DNA of 64,000 nt from Chamaecrista fasciculata (lineage: Eukaryota > Streptophyta > Magnoliopsida > Fabales > Fabaceae). The position numbers were made by a program, and so were the translations under genes. The DNA lies in contig QANZ01018074.1 of NCBI GenBank assembly GCA_003254925.1, positions 223,612 to 287,611 of the forward strand, written 5' to 3'. Below the pieces are notes generated by a model that made no database searches, was not told the origin of the DNA, and saw only the letters and a list, made by a program, of their open reading frames with translations. This document shows, piece by piece, positions 25,069-35,942 of the stretch (its first letter is position 1; each line of letters begins with the position of its first letter).

Positions 25069-26738
25069 GAGAAGTTTACGACATCTTCGTTCGGGAAGAA
25101 AACTACTTTTTTGATATGTAGGGAGTATAATTGTAAATGTTATGTTGGCAACACCAAAATCGGTGATATGTTTCATCCTGAGGATACTTTCCACATAGGA
25201 TCAGTTGCTCTTTTATTTGTTTCCTTAGTTCAACACTATCTACCGATTCTGCTCCATGTATTATTAGATTTGTGTTATCTGAACGATTGTAAGTGCCGTT
25301 TGGCTTTTCTATAATATAATTTGGCTTTTGATGTTTAAAAAAAAAAAAAACTAAAATCAGATTTTGACCCAAAAATTGTATCAATGAGAATTTGATCTAA
25401 TAAAAATGGTTAGTCTCTTATGATAAAATTTATTTTTAAATTCTTATTAAAAATGGTACTCACATATAAATGATAGTGTCTCCACTAAAATTTAAGGGAT
25501 ATTGGTGATAAATTAATGAAAAAAATTATAAGGAAAATATATAACCAACTAAATTGAAAATTAAATTCTATAAAATAAACAATTGAAAAAAGAAGTGAAT
25601 TATCAACCTATAAAATTTTAGAGTTGTATTCAATTATACTATTTCATATTCATCATTTTACTTTATTTTATAAAACCATTAATTTCAAATGATCTAAAAA
25701 AAAAAATACCAAATTTTTATTGTTATAATTTCAAGTGATAAGTTGAACATCCATCTTTATCCTATACACTCAGTTAATAATTCATTAATTCCATAAAAGA
25801 TTTAAAAAAGTTTAATCGTTTACTCAAGCTCCTCTCATTAATGAAATTAATCAGATAATTTTTTTGTGCAGTGGTAAACGAGCTACGCTTCAGGTTAAGG
25901 AATTTAAGTTCAAGTCCTGGAGTCGATAATATTGAAAGAACTTTAACTTTTAGTTCCTGACTTTGAACATGATTAATTTTCGATTAAATTATTATATAAA
26001 TAAGTGGGAAAAACTCTAAGTTATTTAAAAAAATAAAAAATTGCAAACCCAACAAAATTGTGAAGGGAGAGACAAGCAGCAAGACTGTCAAAATTTTCAA
26101 GCAAAAAAAAGAATAGACTGTCAAAATTTGTTTCCAAATCTGTTTATTAAACAGTTGGGATGAAATTGTTTGCAAATCAAAATTTATTTTGACATTTGAA
26201 ACACTTCCTCCTTATTTGTTTCCTATATGTTATCTAATATCTATTTTTGGAATATATTCTAAATTTACAATAACAGTTATGAACATAATATTTTCTTTAA
26301 TCTTCACTTTCATTTTAAACGTCGTGTGCACCTTTTGTAAGCAATGGTTTTATATCAAGATGATAATAAATATATCAAACACATGTTTTGTCAAATTACA
26401 CATTGAAGAATAAAAAGTTGATCTAGAGATGTTACATAGTTCCAATAAGATCCACAATAGTGCTTGCAAAAGAGAATGAATTGTTCATATAGTAAGATTT
26501 TTGTGAAGTACCTTTGATATTTTAGTTAGAAAATTTGTTTGAAAAGATAATTAAAGTTATTATCTATTAAAAATGAGAGAATTTAACTTAAAATCTATTG
26601 ATAGAAGAGTATTTATAATAGTAAAGGCTCAATTTAACTATTCATTGTATTTTGATATTTTGTATTTAATAATTTTTTTTAAAGAATCTCATATATAATA
26701 TGAGTTCATTATTAAATATATAATAACTCACATTTGTC
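25069..26738. other. Intergenic AT-rich DNA
   Basis: No gene is supported; open frames here are low-complexity translations of AT-rich DNA. It includes one possible tRNA-derived SINE fragment at 25860-25935. Confidence 0.5.
25860..25935 (+). mobile_element. Possible tRNA-derived SINE fragment
   Basis: TGCAGTGGTAAACG resembles a Pol III A box and TTCAAGTCCTGG resembles a B box, about 30 bp apart, as in plant SINE heads. No folded tRNA or clear target duplication is present. Confidence 0.35.
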
Positions 26739-26753
26739 AATTACAAATAAGCA

Positions 26754-27403
26754 CACTGTTCTGCTAGGGTTTGCCTAGGAGGAAGCGGCGCCAAAGAAAG
26801 TTGAAGCAAAGGGGCTGCCGCTGTGAAGCAGCGGTGGCCCCTCCCATTCTCGTCTTCACAGCGGTGGCCCCTCCCATTCTCGTCTTTCTTAGGTATGTGT
26901 TTTAAGTAGTTTCCTCCATTAAAAAGACTATCTTCTTCCATTTGAGAGGTTCTATTTTTCTTTCAGAGAAGTTTTCCTCCTTCCATTTGAAAAGGTATGT
27001 CCTCTTTAGTCTAAAGATATGTTTTTTTTTCTTGTCTGTTCTTTATTGTAGAGGATTTTTTTTAATAAGTGTTTTCTAAGAGAGGGAAAAGGAGTGTGTT
27101 GCTTCTCCTTCACATCTTCAAAATTTTCTTTATCGAAAAAAAAAAAATCATGGAGATCTACAAATTTTATGTATCTTTTGTTTGATATGAGAGATCTGGA
27201 TCTTAATATTGGATCTTAATATTTGTATGTTTATTATGTGCGTTGCCCAAATTTTTTTTTTCTCCTGCACTGTTAGAATTTGTTCCTAAGAGTGCATGAC
27301 TGTAGTTACTTTGTTAGATTTGGTCTTATTTTGTCTCATTGATGTATAATTTTATGTAATTTTATCTCATGAATAAAGATTCATATTTTTTCAGATAAAA
27401 AAA
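26754..27403 (+). mobile_element. Retroposed LINE-like copy with poly-A tail
   Basis: It is flanked by a perfect 15-bp direct repeat, AATTACAAATAAGCA, at 26739-26753 and 27404-27418. It ends with an AATAAA signal (27372-27377) and an A-rich tail immediately before the second repeat. The 5' end is GC-rich (GGGTTTGCC…GGCGCC), as in plant L1 leaders. The roughly 650-bp body has no long reading frame, so it is a non-autonomous or internally deleted retroposon. A 30-bp block beginning GGTGGCCCCTCCC is tandemly duplicated (about 26832-26886). Confidence 0.8.
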
Positions 27404-27418
27404 AATTACAAATAAGCA

Positions 27419-27799
27419 ATTGATTCACGCAAAGATGAACAAGGAGGTCCACTAATTAAAATATTCAATTTTTAGTATGTAATATGATTAATTGAACTTC
27501 ATTTAAGGAATGTGATTGAAGTATCCATTGATATTATCATATTTGGGATATAATATCTAATTTATCAACCAGCATTTTATTTGCATTAATTTATCTTATT
27601 TTATTTTATTTTTTGCTTGAATATAGTTTTACTTTTTGTATACACGTACGTCAACAATAAAACTTCAAAAGAAAAAGCTAGCTGATCCTGTATTTCATTA
27701 AAGGCTAGAGTGAACCAATCAAAAAATATGAGCTTATGGTTAGTCTAAGGCTTTAGCATCAATCCAATCTTCTAATGGATTAAACCATCTTTAGTACTT
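27419..27799. other. Intergenic, nothing recognised
   Basis: AT-rich spacer between the retroposed copy and the LTR-like fragment; I see no coding or structured feature. Confidence 0.5.
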
Positions 27800-28190
27800 A
27801 TGCTCACAACACACCCTTCTTACTATGATAATGGTTTTGACTTGGTAAATTCCCTATATCCAAGATATCAGAAGCCTAATTTCCTAATATCTCGGACCAA
27901 CTACACAACTCTCAACGGGCTCAGTGTTCACTATCCAACTCTGAGATTTTGGAGATTCCATCTCCAGAGTTTTGGGAGCTCGTTGGCATACCACGACCCT
28001 CTTGTCTATAAATACCTCCACAATAGCCCAAAGGTAGGTTACCCTTTCTACCCTAAATAAAACTCTCTTATACTTAAATATTATTCTCTAACTTGAGTGT
28101 CAGAATCTCTTTTACAGGGTCACCTCTGTAGCATTCTATTGAAACTCATCTTCAACCAGTTTCAACAGCCTCCCGATAACTAAGGTAAGG
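27800..28190 (+). mobile_element. LTR-like fragment with TATA box
   Basis: TATAAATA at 28007-28014 is followed about 90 bp later by an ACTTGAGTGTCAGA phrase and then ACAGGGTCACCTC. This arrangement is common in the R-U5 region of plant LTR retrotransposons. I could not place TG…CA ends or a target duplication, so the limits are approximate. Confidence 0.45.
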
Positions 28191-28775
28191 GTCCTACCTT
28201 ATTTTCGTTTATCAAGTTTATTTTATAACAAAAAATGAATGAATTAATACGAGTGTGATGATTTTATACAAGATATTAACTTCGACTTGTTATTGAATTT
28301 TTACATTTCAAACAAAGTACTATGTGATTTTTTTTTGGTAAATTACACAAAAGACCTTGTGGTTTGACCCATTTTCATATAGGGTCCCTGTGGTTTAAAA
28401 AGTGTCAAATTGGAGCTTGTGGTTTCCTCCGTTAGCAAATAGGGTCAAAGGTGATTTTTTTCAACCAAATTAACAGAACCAAGTTAGAATGAATTTTAAG
28501 ATGGACTGTTTTGTGATTTGAACATTTTTTCTATTAAAACAAACTAGAAAATGGCTATTTTGCAATTTGAACCAAAATGCAATAAGAGTAAAGCAACACA
28601 CAGTGAGATTGACAATGTGGTTTTTGGGTCAAGAATGGAGGTATTGTTCCTTGCTTCTGCGTCGACAGGAGGTGTGCTGGGGTATCGGTCGTCGAAGTTA
28701 ATCAACGGCAGACGGAGAGCACAGATCTGGTTGACGAAAAATGAAGATCTCGTCAGTCGAAAGACCACATCGTTT

Positions 28776-28821
28776 TAGCTTGTTGAGGGCCTTGGACGAG
28801 CTGTTTCAGCTCGTCGAGGGC
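28776..28821 (-). pseudogene. Patellin fragment, downstream part
   Basis: The minus strand reads ALDELKQLVQ and then, after a 1-base deletion, sequence consistent with EALNK. This continues directly the fragment at 30815-31122 once the solo LTR and one copy of its AGGGC duplication are removed. Patellins have this conserved helix before the CRAL-TRIO/SEC14 region. Confidence 0.65.
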
Positions 28822-29048
28822 TGTGAACACCTGATTTTGACCGGATCTTTTTGTAAATAAATAAAAGTTTTGAGCCACTTTTATAAATAAATAAACCTTT
28901 TGGGGCATTCAAAATAAAATAAGAATTTTGAGTTATCAAAATCTTAATTTTAAATTCCCAGAAAGGAAGAAATAAAATAAGCAAAAGAGAGCCCTTAAAC
29001 AAATAAATAAACAAAAAGAAATATAAAAAAACAAAATAAAATGAAATG

Positions 29049-29121
29049 GTGGGGATGGAGATTCGAACCTCCATCTCCCAATGTTTGATCATTCAACTCG
29101 ACCAATTGGGCCAAAGCCCAA
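29049..29121 (-). other. tRNA-like Pol III promoter boxes inside the LTR
   Basis: The minus strand has TGGCCCAATTGG (29102-29113), fitting the A-box consensus, and GGTTCGAATCTC (29058-29069), fitting the B box. The B-box arm can pair, but the acceptor stem does not, so this is not an intact tRNA. It could be a decayed tRNA or the head of a SINE. Confidence 0.45.
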
Positions 29122-29797
29122 GTTTTGAGGGCCAGCATCATTTTTCTTTGTTTAATCTATATTTTTGGGAGCAGTATTCATCTCCTTCCTCATCACCTCA
29201 CATGACGCCATGAAAAAAACAGGAAGTTTTTTGGCATTCAAAATTCATCCCATTTAATGTATGATTGCGCCAAATCTTTCCTAAAACTTCATATTCTCTT
29301 ATTTAATTTCAAATTGGAATCATCAATTTAAGAGTTTGGTATCAATCAAATTTCACAAGTGATTCTCCTCTCTAAGCAGTAAGCACCAAAGCTAGAGAAG
29401 AGGGAAGTTATTTTGGGATCAATTTTCATCATAACTAATTTTGGATTTGACCCAAATCAATTCCAAATTTTAGATTTTTATTTTGAATTTTTAATTATGA
29501 TTGATTGGGTGATTTCATGAATTCTCCTGTTAATTATAATTAATTTTTTATCCCGATTGATTCTTCTTTTCCGCCTATAAATAGATGAGATGTTTGTAGG
29601 AGAAAAATAACCTTTAGGAGAGACAAAATTCAGATTTTGAGAGAGAAATTCATCCCAAGTTGTAGCTTTGAGATCCTCGTAGGGACCAAACTACATACAC
29701 TTTCTAGATTATGGACTAGTCCATAATTTTAGCAAAAACTTTGTGAAACTCCTCTTCATCTCTGCTTATTGTGCGACAATCTCATGAATTATATATA

Positions 29798-29908
29798 CTA
29801 GGGGCTTTGCGTGTCCTAACGAGCACGCAAATATGTATGTAAAATAAATAAGGGATTAAATTGTTAACTTAGTAAAGAAAGAGAGACCAAATAGTAAATT
29901 TTCTCTTA
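29798..29908 (-). mobile_element. Short insertion with Helitron-like 3' terminus
   Basis: Read on the minus strand, the unit ends with an 8-bp perfect stem (29824-29831 with 29806-29813, loop of 10) followed by AGCCCCTAG and then T. A GC-richer hairpin just before a CTRR end inserted at a T matches Helitron 3' termini. The outer end lacks the canonical TC. A related degenerate copy is at 1618-1778. Confidence 0.5.
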
Positions 29909-30814
29909 TTTTTAATTTCATAGACTATAGTTTTAAACATGGACCACCAGAAAGGGGTAGAGCCATATAATAGAAGTATATATATATATATTTGTTGCTC
30001 ATTTTCCATGTTTCTCGGTGCATCAAAGCCATATATATATTTATATATATTATATAATTATATGACACAAGAGTATTCTTTCCTGTATTTTCTTCCTAAT
30101 GTTTTATTCCAAATAATAATTTAGAAATTCAATTTTATCTTGAGACTAATAATTTTAGGTCAAGATCATTTATAAAATATATTTAGAGTTATGAACTCTA
30201 AATATTTTAAAATCAAGTTTAGACTTTTAAGTTAACTTTTAGTCTAAATCATCTGAGATTATTAGGTTGCTCTTTTAATCTCTAAAGATAATAATTTTGT
30301 TTAGGATCAAATCCTAATATCAAATAATTATGTTTTCTTGAGGGAATATTCTTCAGAGAATAATTAAACCCTGCAGGCATACTTGTTGTCAAGATACACA
30401 TGCTCTCTCCTTCTCTATTTTCAACCATAAAGCGAGGATTTAAATTGTTAAAATCCATGATGGTGAATGCTGAGTGTTTTTCATAATTTATGTGATGGCA
30501 ATTTAATATTTCTTCATCAATTTTGGTCTCAAGTATGTTTGTTGTGTACTTAAGAGATAATTAAATATATTTTTTTTTGGCAATTTAATTTAAATAATTA
30601 TTGTGGGTAACCTTATAATTATAAGGGATTTCTAGGGTGCTTGACACCTTCCTTAGAAATTAAATGTGCTCCCGAACTCATAAACCAGTTTTCCAAAAGT
30701 GCCTTATCCACCATTTTTGCCAAAATTATTTTTCCAAATTTTTCTTATAAAATTTGGTGGCGACTCCTCTTTTTTTCGTTGTAGTCAACATTCTCTACAA
30801 TGTCGGGCGCGACA

Positions 30815-31122
30815 AGGGCCTTCTTTTACGCTTCAGGAAGTTCGGCGACTACGTTGGTCTCCTCCTTGAAAGAAACTGATTGGGTAATCTTGGGTTTCTC
30901 TTCCTCGGCGATGTCAACGTCAGCTTCACCGTTGGGCTTCTCACTCTCGGGCTCTCGGGCTTGTCTGCAACCTTCGGGACGAGCTCATCGGGCTGCTTCT
31001 TGGTGACGACGAGCTTCTTAGATTCACCTTCAGTGACGACGGGCTTCTTAGGGTCTTGGTCAGTGACTGATTTCTCAGCCTCCGTCGCCACCTCCACTGT
31101 GGACTTCTGTGTCTCCTCAGCC
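30815..31122 (-). pseudogene. Captured Patellin N-terminal fragment, broken
   Basis: On the minus strand the frame beginning near 31122 reads AEETQKSTVEVATEAEK, then a Lys/Val/Pro-rich stretch to about 30945. There a 1-base shift moves the frame, which continues through EKPNGEADVDIAEEE and ITQSVSFKEETNVVAELPEA to an in-frame stop at 30826-30828, then KKAL up to the solo LTR. The motif SFKEE…ELPEAE-KKAL and its continuation DELKQLVQ at 28776-28821 are characteristic of Patellins (SEC14-GOLD phosphoinositide-binding proteins). The fragment has a frameshift and a stop and lacks the SEC14 and GOLD domains, so it cannot make a Patellin. The base composition is GC-richer than the surroundings, as expected for captured coding DNA. 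Confidence 0.8.
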
Positions 31123-31412
31123 TTCGTTCTTGACCCAAAAACCACACTGTCGATCTCACTGTGTGTTGCTTTACTCTTATTGCATTTTGGTTCAAATTGT
31201 AAAATAACCTTTTTCTAGTTTGTTTTGATAGAAAAAAACACTCAAATAACAAAATAGTCCACCTTAAATTACATTCTAACCTGGCTCCGTTAATTTGGAT
31301 GGAAAAAATTATTTGGGACCTTATTTGCTAACGAAGTCAATTTGACACTTTTTAAACCAGATGAACTCTATTTGACAATAGGCCAAAACACAAGACCTTT
31401 TTGTGTAATTTA

Positions 31413-31940
31413 TTTTTTTTAAAAAAAAAAATTGTATGGGTATGTTGTTTATAATCGTATAAAAAGTGATACACTGTTAAAAATTTGTTTTACATTGTTG
31501 AATATCGTAGTTTAAAGACCTATAATTGCAAATTTTAAAGATTATGTATATATAATGCATAAAGAATTTTAAATAATAAGTTTTTAAAATTAGTTTATAA
31601 TAACATCGTTTATATATATACTCAAAATAATAATAATAATTGTTATATAGGTTTGGAGACACTTGTTAGTTCATGATTTCTAGAAGGTTGGTTTTTTTTT
31701 TTTTGGGCCTGAGTTAAGAAGGTTGCTTTTATTTGTATATACTATTTAATATATACATACGATTCTTATTTTTTTGGGCCTGAGAATATATATCTACATA
31801 CGATTCACAAATACTTTGCTTTTATTTTTTAGTTTTTACAAGTGTCTATAAGCAATTTTCATAAACCCAAAAACACCAAATAATATTTGTTCACAAAATC
31901 CACATGCCCCTCACACTCACTCAGACACTCACCCACTCAC
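31413..31940. other. AT-rich spacer and NOL9 promoter
   Basis: AT-rich spacer between the Pack-MULE-like element and the NOL9 gene. A TTTTTTGGGCCTGAG phrase occurs twice (around 31700 and 31771) together with a TATATACATACGATTC-type phrase, a small local duplication. No gene is seen. Confidence 0.5.
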
Positions 31941-31949
31941 TATATATAG
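31941..31949 (+). promoter_or_regulatory. TATA box of the NOL9-like gene
   Basis: TATATATAG lies 105-113 bp upstream of the ATG at 32054, leaving room for a leader of about 80 nt that contains a GA-rich tract (32002-32048). It also rules out the in-frame ATG at 31904 as a start, since that lies upstream of the TATA box. Confidence 0.6.
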
Positions 31950-32053
31950 TTTCAAAATTGTCATGTAGGTCTCGTTTCATTCAGGGTTTTGTAGCAGAGG
32001 GAGAGAGAGACTGTCTGATTGATAGAGCGAGAGATAGAGAGAGAGGAGAAAAC

Positions 32054-35000
32054 ATGACTTCCCTTCCTGAACACGAGAATCCATCACCGAACATATTCAT
32101 TCCGGAGGAATGGTCTGTGGCCGCTGATTCAATAGCATATGATTCAATCACTTCGCCGCCTCCTGTTACTCTTGTTTGTGGTGCCAAAAATTGCGGCAAA
32201 ACCACTTTCTCCCGCCATCTCCTCAACGTCCTCCTGCAGAGGTATCACTATCAGCAGTTACTTCTTTCAATCCTCATTTTACTGATTGTCATTTCGATAT
32301 GCGTTTCCCCCCACTATTTAATCGATCAAATGGGGTTGCTCTGTTTATATTTCTGCAGCAATTAAATTGAACTTAATGTGTCTGTGTTTGATGTTGTTGA
32401 TGTCTTATGTGCTTTTCAATTATCGGATGGACATCCGTTTAAATTGCTTTTACAGGGTCTGGGTATTATTTGTGGTGGATTAGTTTTCATTTTGCTCTCA
32501 CTCCTGCAAAGTGATCGGATGTGAACGGCTGAAAACATCTTGTTTTGATTCATGTGGTTTTTCTATTTCACTCTTGTATGCAGATATAAGAAAGTAGCTT
32601 ATCTAGATACGGATGTTGGGCAGGCTGAGTTTACTCCTCCTGGTTTTGTATCGGTAACCATAATTGATAAAGTAACCCCAGGTAATGAATCAGTATCTAC
32701 TGTCTTCTGTCATATAAACTATTTTACCAGAGGCACTTCTTATTGTAATATTGACTCAGTATCTAATTGCTTTTGCAGATTTGACAATCCCATGCCTGAA
32801 AACACCTGAGCGGTATGATGTGCATGTGCTGTTTCATCTGAGTAATTTTAAAATTGATTTAGTCACCAAGTCTGTATTTCTTTGTATGATGTTGTTTTGA
32901 AGTCTTTGATTGAGCTGCTGTTTGTTATGGCATATAACGTACCAGTTACTTTTATCGGACCATATAAAGTTAAGGTGCATTGCCTTCTTAATTAGTCAGT
33001 CATTTAATTACACGTCCATAGATTTCTCTCAGTGTTTGTTTAGGTGTATTGCACGTTTTCCCAGTTAATTAGAACTATGTTAAATAAGAATACTAAGTTT
33101 TTTAATTTAGAGCACTCACAACAACGTTATGTATTATTATGACGTGTTCTTACATGGCACATCCCTAAAAGGTGAGCAAATTTATACGATTTTGCGGTCT
33201 GCAGATGCTCTCATGTCTTAGGCATTCTTCTTTCTTTCCTCACTTGTTGTTTTAGCTCCAGTCTGTAGTTGTGCATTGTTTATAAGAAAGTGGAGTGGCT
33301 GATCTTTTATAATGTCTGTCTGTTGGATCTACATGTGCAATCATGTAAGCATCAGCATTTCATGCATGATTTTTAAGTGGTTTGTAATGGACTTTCTTGA
33401 CTTATTATTTTGTTATTTATTTTCGAGCAGGTCTCTTTTCTTTGGTGATGTTTCTTCAAAAAGAAATCCATCGGCATACTTGAATCACATATTTTCCATC
33501 TATGATTATTATAAAAAGGAATATCGCATGCTTGACAAGGAAGAAATTTCTCGTAGGACTGAGTTGCCTCTTATTGTAAATACTCCTGGCTGGGTGAAAG
33601 GTAAGCTATTTCTTTATCATTTTTTTTTTTATATTAAAGTTTCTTTTGAATTGAATCTTGCATTTTTCATCTTTGCTTTAGATCAATCAATGTTTCTTGT
33701 CTATGATGGTACCTATTGTCTGATGTCTGCATTATTCTTGCATTTTAGGTGTTGGTTATGACATGTTAGTGGACATGTTGAAATATATTCGTCCGACACA
33801 TGTTGTTAAGATAGACATATCAGCTGAAAAGAAGAATCTACCTGCTGGAGTTTTCTGGTTAGATGGGGAACCTGATGAGATGGTCAACTTAATTGAGATA
33901 AAGTCAGCTCGTCAAGATTCATTGAATAGATCGTAAGCCCATATCTGATCAGAAAGTTATCCATTTCAGCAGCTAAATAATTGCTTCTCCTCTCATTTTA
34001 CTTTTATTTTTGGAATTATCCGTTGTGTTTATGTCATTTAGATTTTAGCATATATTTTGTCATCTGCATTTGCATTGAGTATCTTTAAATATACTTCTAT
34101 GTTTTCCCAGGGTGCTTGTTCAGAAGGATGCGCATCTTCTGCGGGATTTACGAATAATGGGTTATTTCAGACAGTGCTTTCCTAGTGATCGGAATGTTTC
34201 TAAAATCAAGGAACTTGCACATGCCTTGGCCTCTCACTGTCCTTTTGAAGTTCCCATTGCAAGCATCAAGGTTCGACATCTTCATTGTCAGGTAGGTTCA
34301 ATTTTGGTATATTTTAGAGTCAATGATGTTCTACAGCTTCTGATAATTCCATGCATTTGACCCATTTCACTCCAAAAAGGCTCCAGTTTTTAATTATTTT
34401 AATTGTTTGTGTATTCTCATTAACTAATTCTGCAGAATTGCTTATTCTTATAAGGATTAAGGGTACAATTTTTTACTCTTACAATACTTTTCTAGGTTCC
34501 AAGCTCTGAAGTCCTCTACAGTTTGAATGCAAGCATTGTCGGTTTGGCTGTTGATTCTGATGATTCTGAAAATTTACCATGGTGTGTTGGTCTCGGTAAG
34601 TAACCTCCCAAACTTGTTTCTTGTTGCCTTGCTATACTCACAAAGGGCCATCTTACTTTGTGTTAGAACCTGTGATCTATATTACTGAAATAGTATAGGA
34701 AAGGTGCCTCAAGTGGATTGAACCACCATTACAATAGTAAAACAGTAAAGAAAACAAACCCATGGCATTCGAGAGGCCAAGAACTCTCCCAAAATGAACT
34801 TAATACATTCGCCCCTCCAAAACCCCAAAAATACTACTCTAATACCCTCACAGCAGCAGCCACACGCATGCTTGAGGCTGTACAAACTGTTATGATTCCT
34901 GGTCCCCACTTCCTTGCACCTCTTTTCCCAACTCAGCATCCTTCCCTTGCTTTGTGGGCCTTTGTTCAGCCCTTAGCCCTTTTATATCTACCCCATCTAC

Positions 35001-35942
35001 TTCCTTCTTTCCTCTATGCAGTATTGGGGGTCCATCTCTTTGTAATAACAATGCTACTGTATGTGCTAACTGCTAACTTGCAGTTTTAGATTTTCAAAAG
35101 CAATGTAGATGGAGTTTGAATTGCAAAGTAACTGAAAGTGCTCCTGAAGCTACTTTTTTTTTTGTTTTTATATTATTTGTGTCTTACTTTTAAGATTTGG
35201 TAAACAGTTGGGACATTGTGATAGGAATATGCATTTGCGGTTATTTCATCAAATATTATTTTCTGTTGGATGCACCATGCTTATCTTCATCTCTCAATGG
35301 GTCTCTTACACTTTTTAGGCTGCCTTAGTCTCTCAAATGCTGAAGAAATGATGTAGAAAAAGTAGCATATTTATATTCTGCGTACTTTTGAAGGTATTAA
35401 CTAAGTGATAATACAATGTTGCTTAATTTCTTGTGATTCAGGGATTGTGAGAGGCATTGACACATTAAAAGGTGTTCTCTATGTGATTACACCTGTGCCG
35501 CAGAGTTCTCTGGAAAATGTTAATCTCTTACTACAGGGTTATATTCAGATTCCTACTTGTTTATTGCAGGTAAGCGAACCTCATATATTTTCTTTACTTT
35601 CTTCGCTACTTAAATTTGATAGAGTCATAGAAACAAGTGTTTCCCCAAAGTGTGATCATACTCCTTTTCTAATTGCCTTGCTGTTTTTACAATCTGTCTT
35701 TAAATGTAGCATATTTAATATTAGAAAAGAAAGTTTAATTTTTATGAAAATATTATTAGAGCTGCATGCCCAAAATATATGTGCCTTGGGGACTATAATG
35801 TACAATCTGTTTCACCATTTTTTTTCCTTTTTTTTAGAGTCATTATTGTTTTATGTGTATTTTTTCATTTATAAAAGTAAGTTTTCAGGTTCAGGGATGC
35901 GTATCACCTTACATGGCTTCAAACGCGTTGACTAATAGCTAA
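32054..35942 (+). CDS. NOL9: Polynucleotide 5'-hydroxyl-kinase NOL9/Grc3-like (378 aa)
   Basis: A NOL9/Grc3/Clp1-family RNA kinase, which phosphorylates 5'-hydroxyl RNA ends during pre-rRNA processing, probably in the nucleolus. Nine exons join in frame: 32054-32241, 32584-32681, 32779-32812, 33431-33600, 33749-33932, 34111-34291, 34496-34595, 35442-35569, 35889-35942. The P-loop GAKNCGKT is at residues 43-50. Next come YLDTDVGQAEFTPPG (the conserved DxGQ stretch), LFFGDVSS, and VNTPGWVKG (the NTPGW motif of the family). At 378 aa the protein is the short plant form, lacking the long N-terminal extension of animal NOL9; the plant form I recall is of similar size. The gene is followed head-to-tail by the MYOB-like gene. 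Intron 7 is long and carries a likely insertion at about 34.66-35.08 kb. Confidence 0.93.
34660..35085. mobile_element. Probable LTR-type insertion in NOL9 intron 7
   Basis: This block is clearly richer in C and G than the intron around it, is rich in CCCTT/CCAAA-type runs, and shares the GAGAGGCCA…CTCCC phrase with the MOS14 intron-8 insertion. It begins near TGTTAGAACC. Limits and target duplication are not established. Confidence 0.4.

Larger units (their letters stand above)
28822..30814 (+). mobile_element. Solo LTR, 1,993 bp (Ty3/gypsy, Tat-like)
   Basis: The unit starts TGTGAACACC and ends GGCGCGACA (TG…CA) and is flanked by a perfect 5-bp direct repeat, AGGGC, at 28817-28821 and 30815-30819. 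A TATA box lies at 29576-29583. Near the 3' end are GGGTGCTTGACACCTTCC and GGTGGCGACTCC, phrases typical of the LTR ends of Tat-lineage Ty3 elements in dicots. There is no internal gag-pol and no second LTR, so this is a solo LTR left by unequal recombination. It interrupts the Patellin fragment carried by the Pack-MULE-like element. Confidence 0.85.
28337..31412. mobile_element. Pack-MULE-like element with about 300-bp inverted ends
   Basis: The left arm (28339 to about 28640) and right arm (about 31115-31412) are inverted repeats of roughly 300 bp. Both start TAAATTACACAAAA and end at a shared TGGTTTTTGGGTCAAGAA. Flanks are T-tracts (9 T on the left, 8 T on the right), compatible with a Mutator 9-bp duplication but not decisive. 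The interior carries a broken Patellin fragment (minus strand), interrupted by a solo LTR. No transposase is present. The ends resemble those of the MITE at 50901-51250. Confidence 0.8.

Noticed and set aside
25103..26413. Short open frames on both strands
   Set aside because: They are Phe/Ile/Tyr-rich translations of AT-rich DNA with no domain, promoter or splice context.
29049..29121. Intact tRNA gene on the minus strand
   Set aside because: A and B boxes fit, but the acceptor stem and the anticodon arm do not form; kept only as tRNA-like.
30800..31218. Plus-strand open frames opposite the Patellin fragment
   Set aside because: The minus strand shows Patellin motifs in two frames; the plus frames are shadows of GC-richer coding DNA.
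31904..32053. In-frame N-terminal extension of the NOL9-like gene from an ATG at 31904
   Set aside because: The TATA box at 31941 lies downstream of that ATG, and the added residues are simple-sequence translation.
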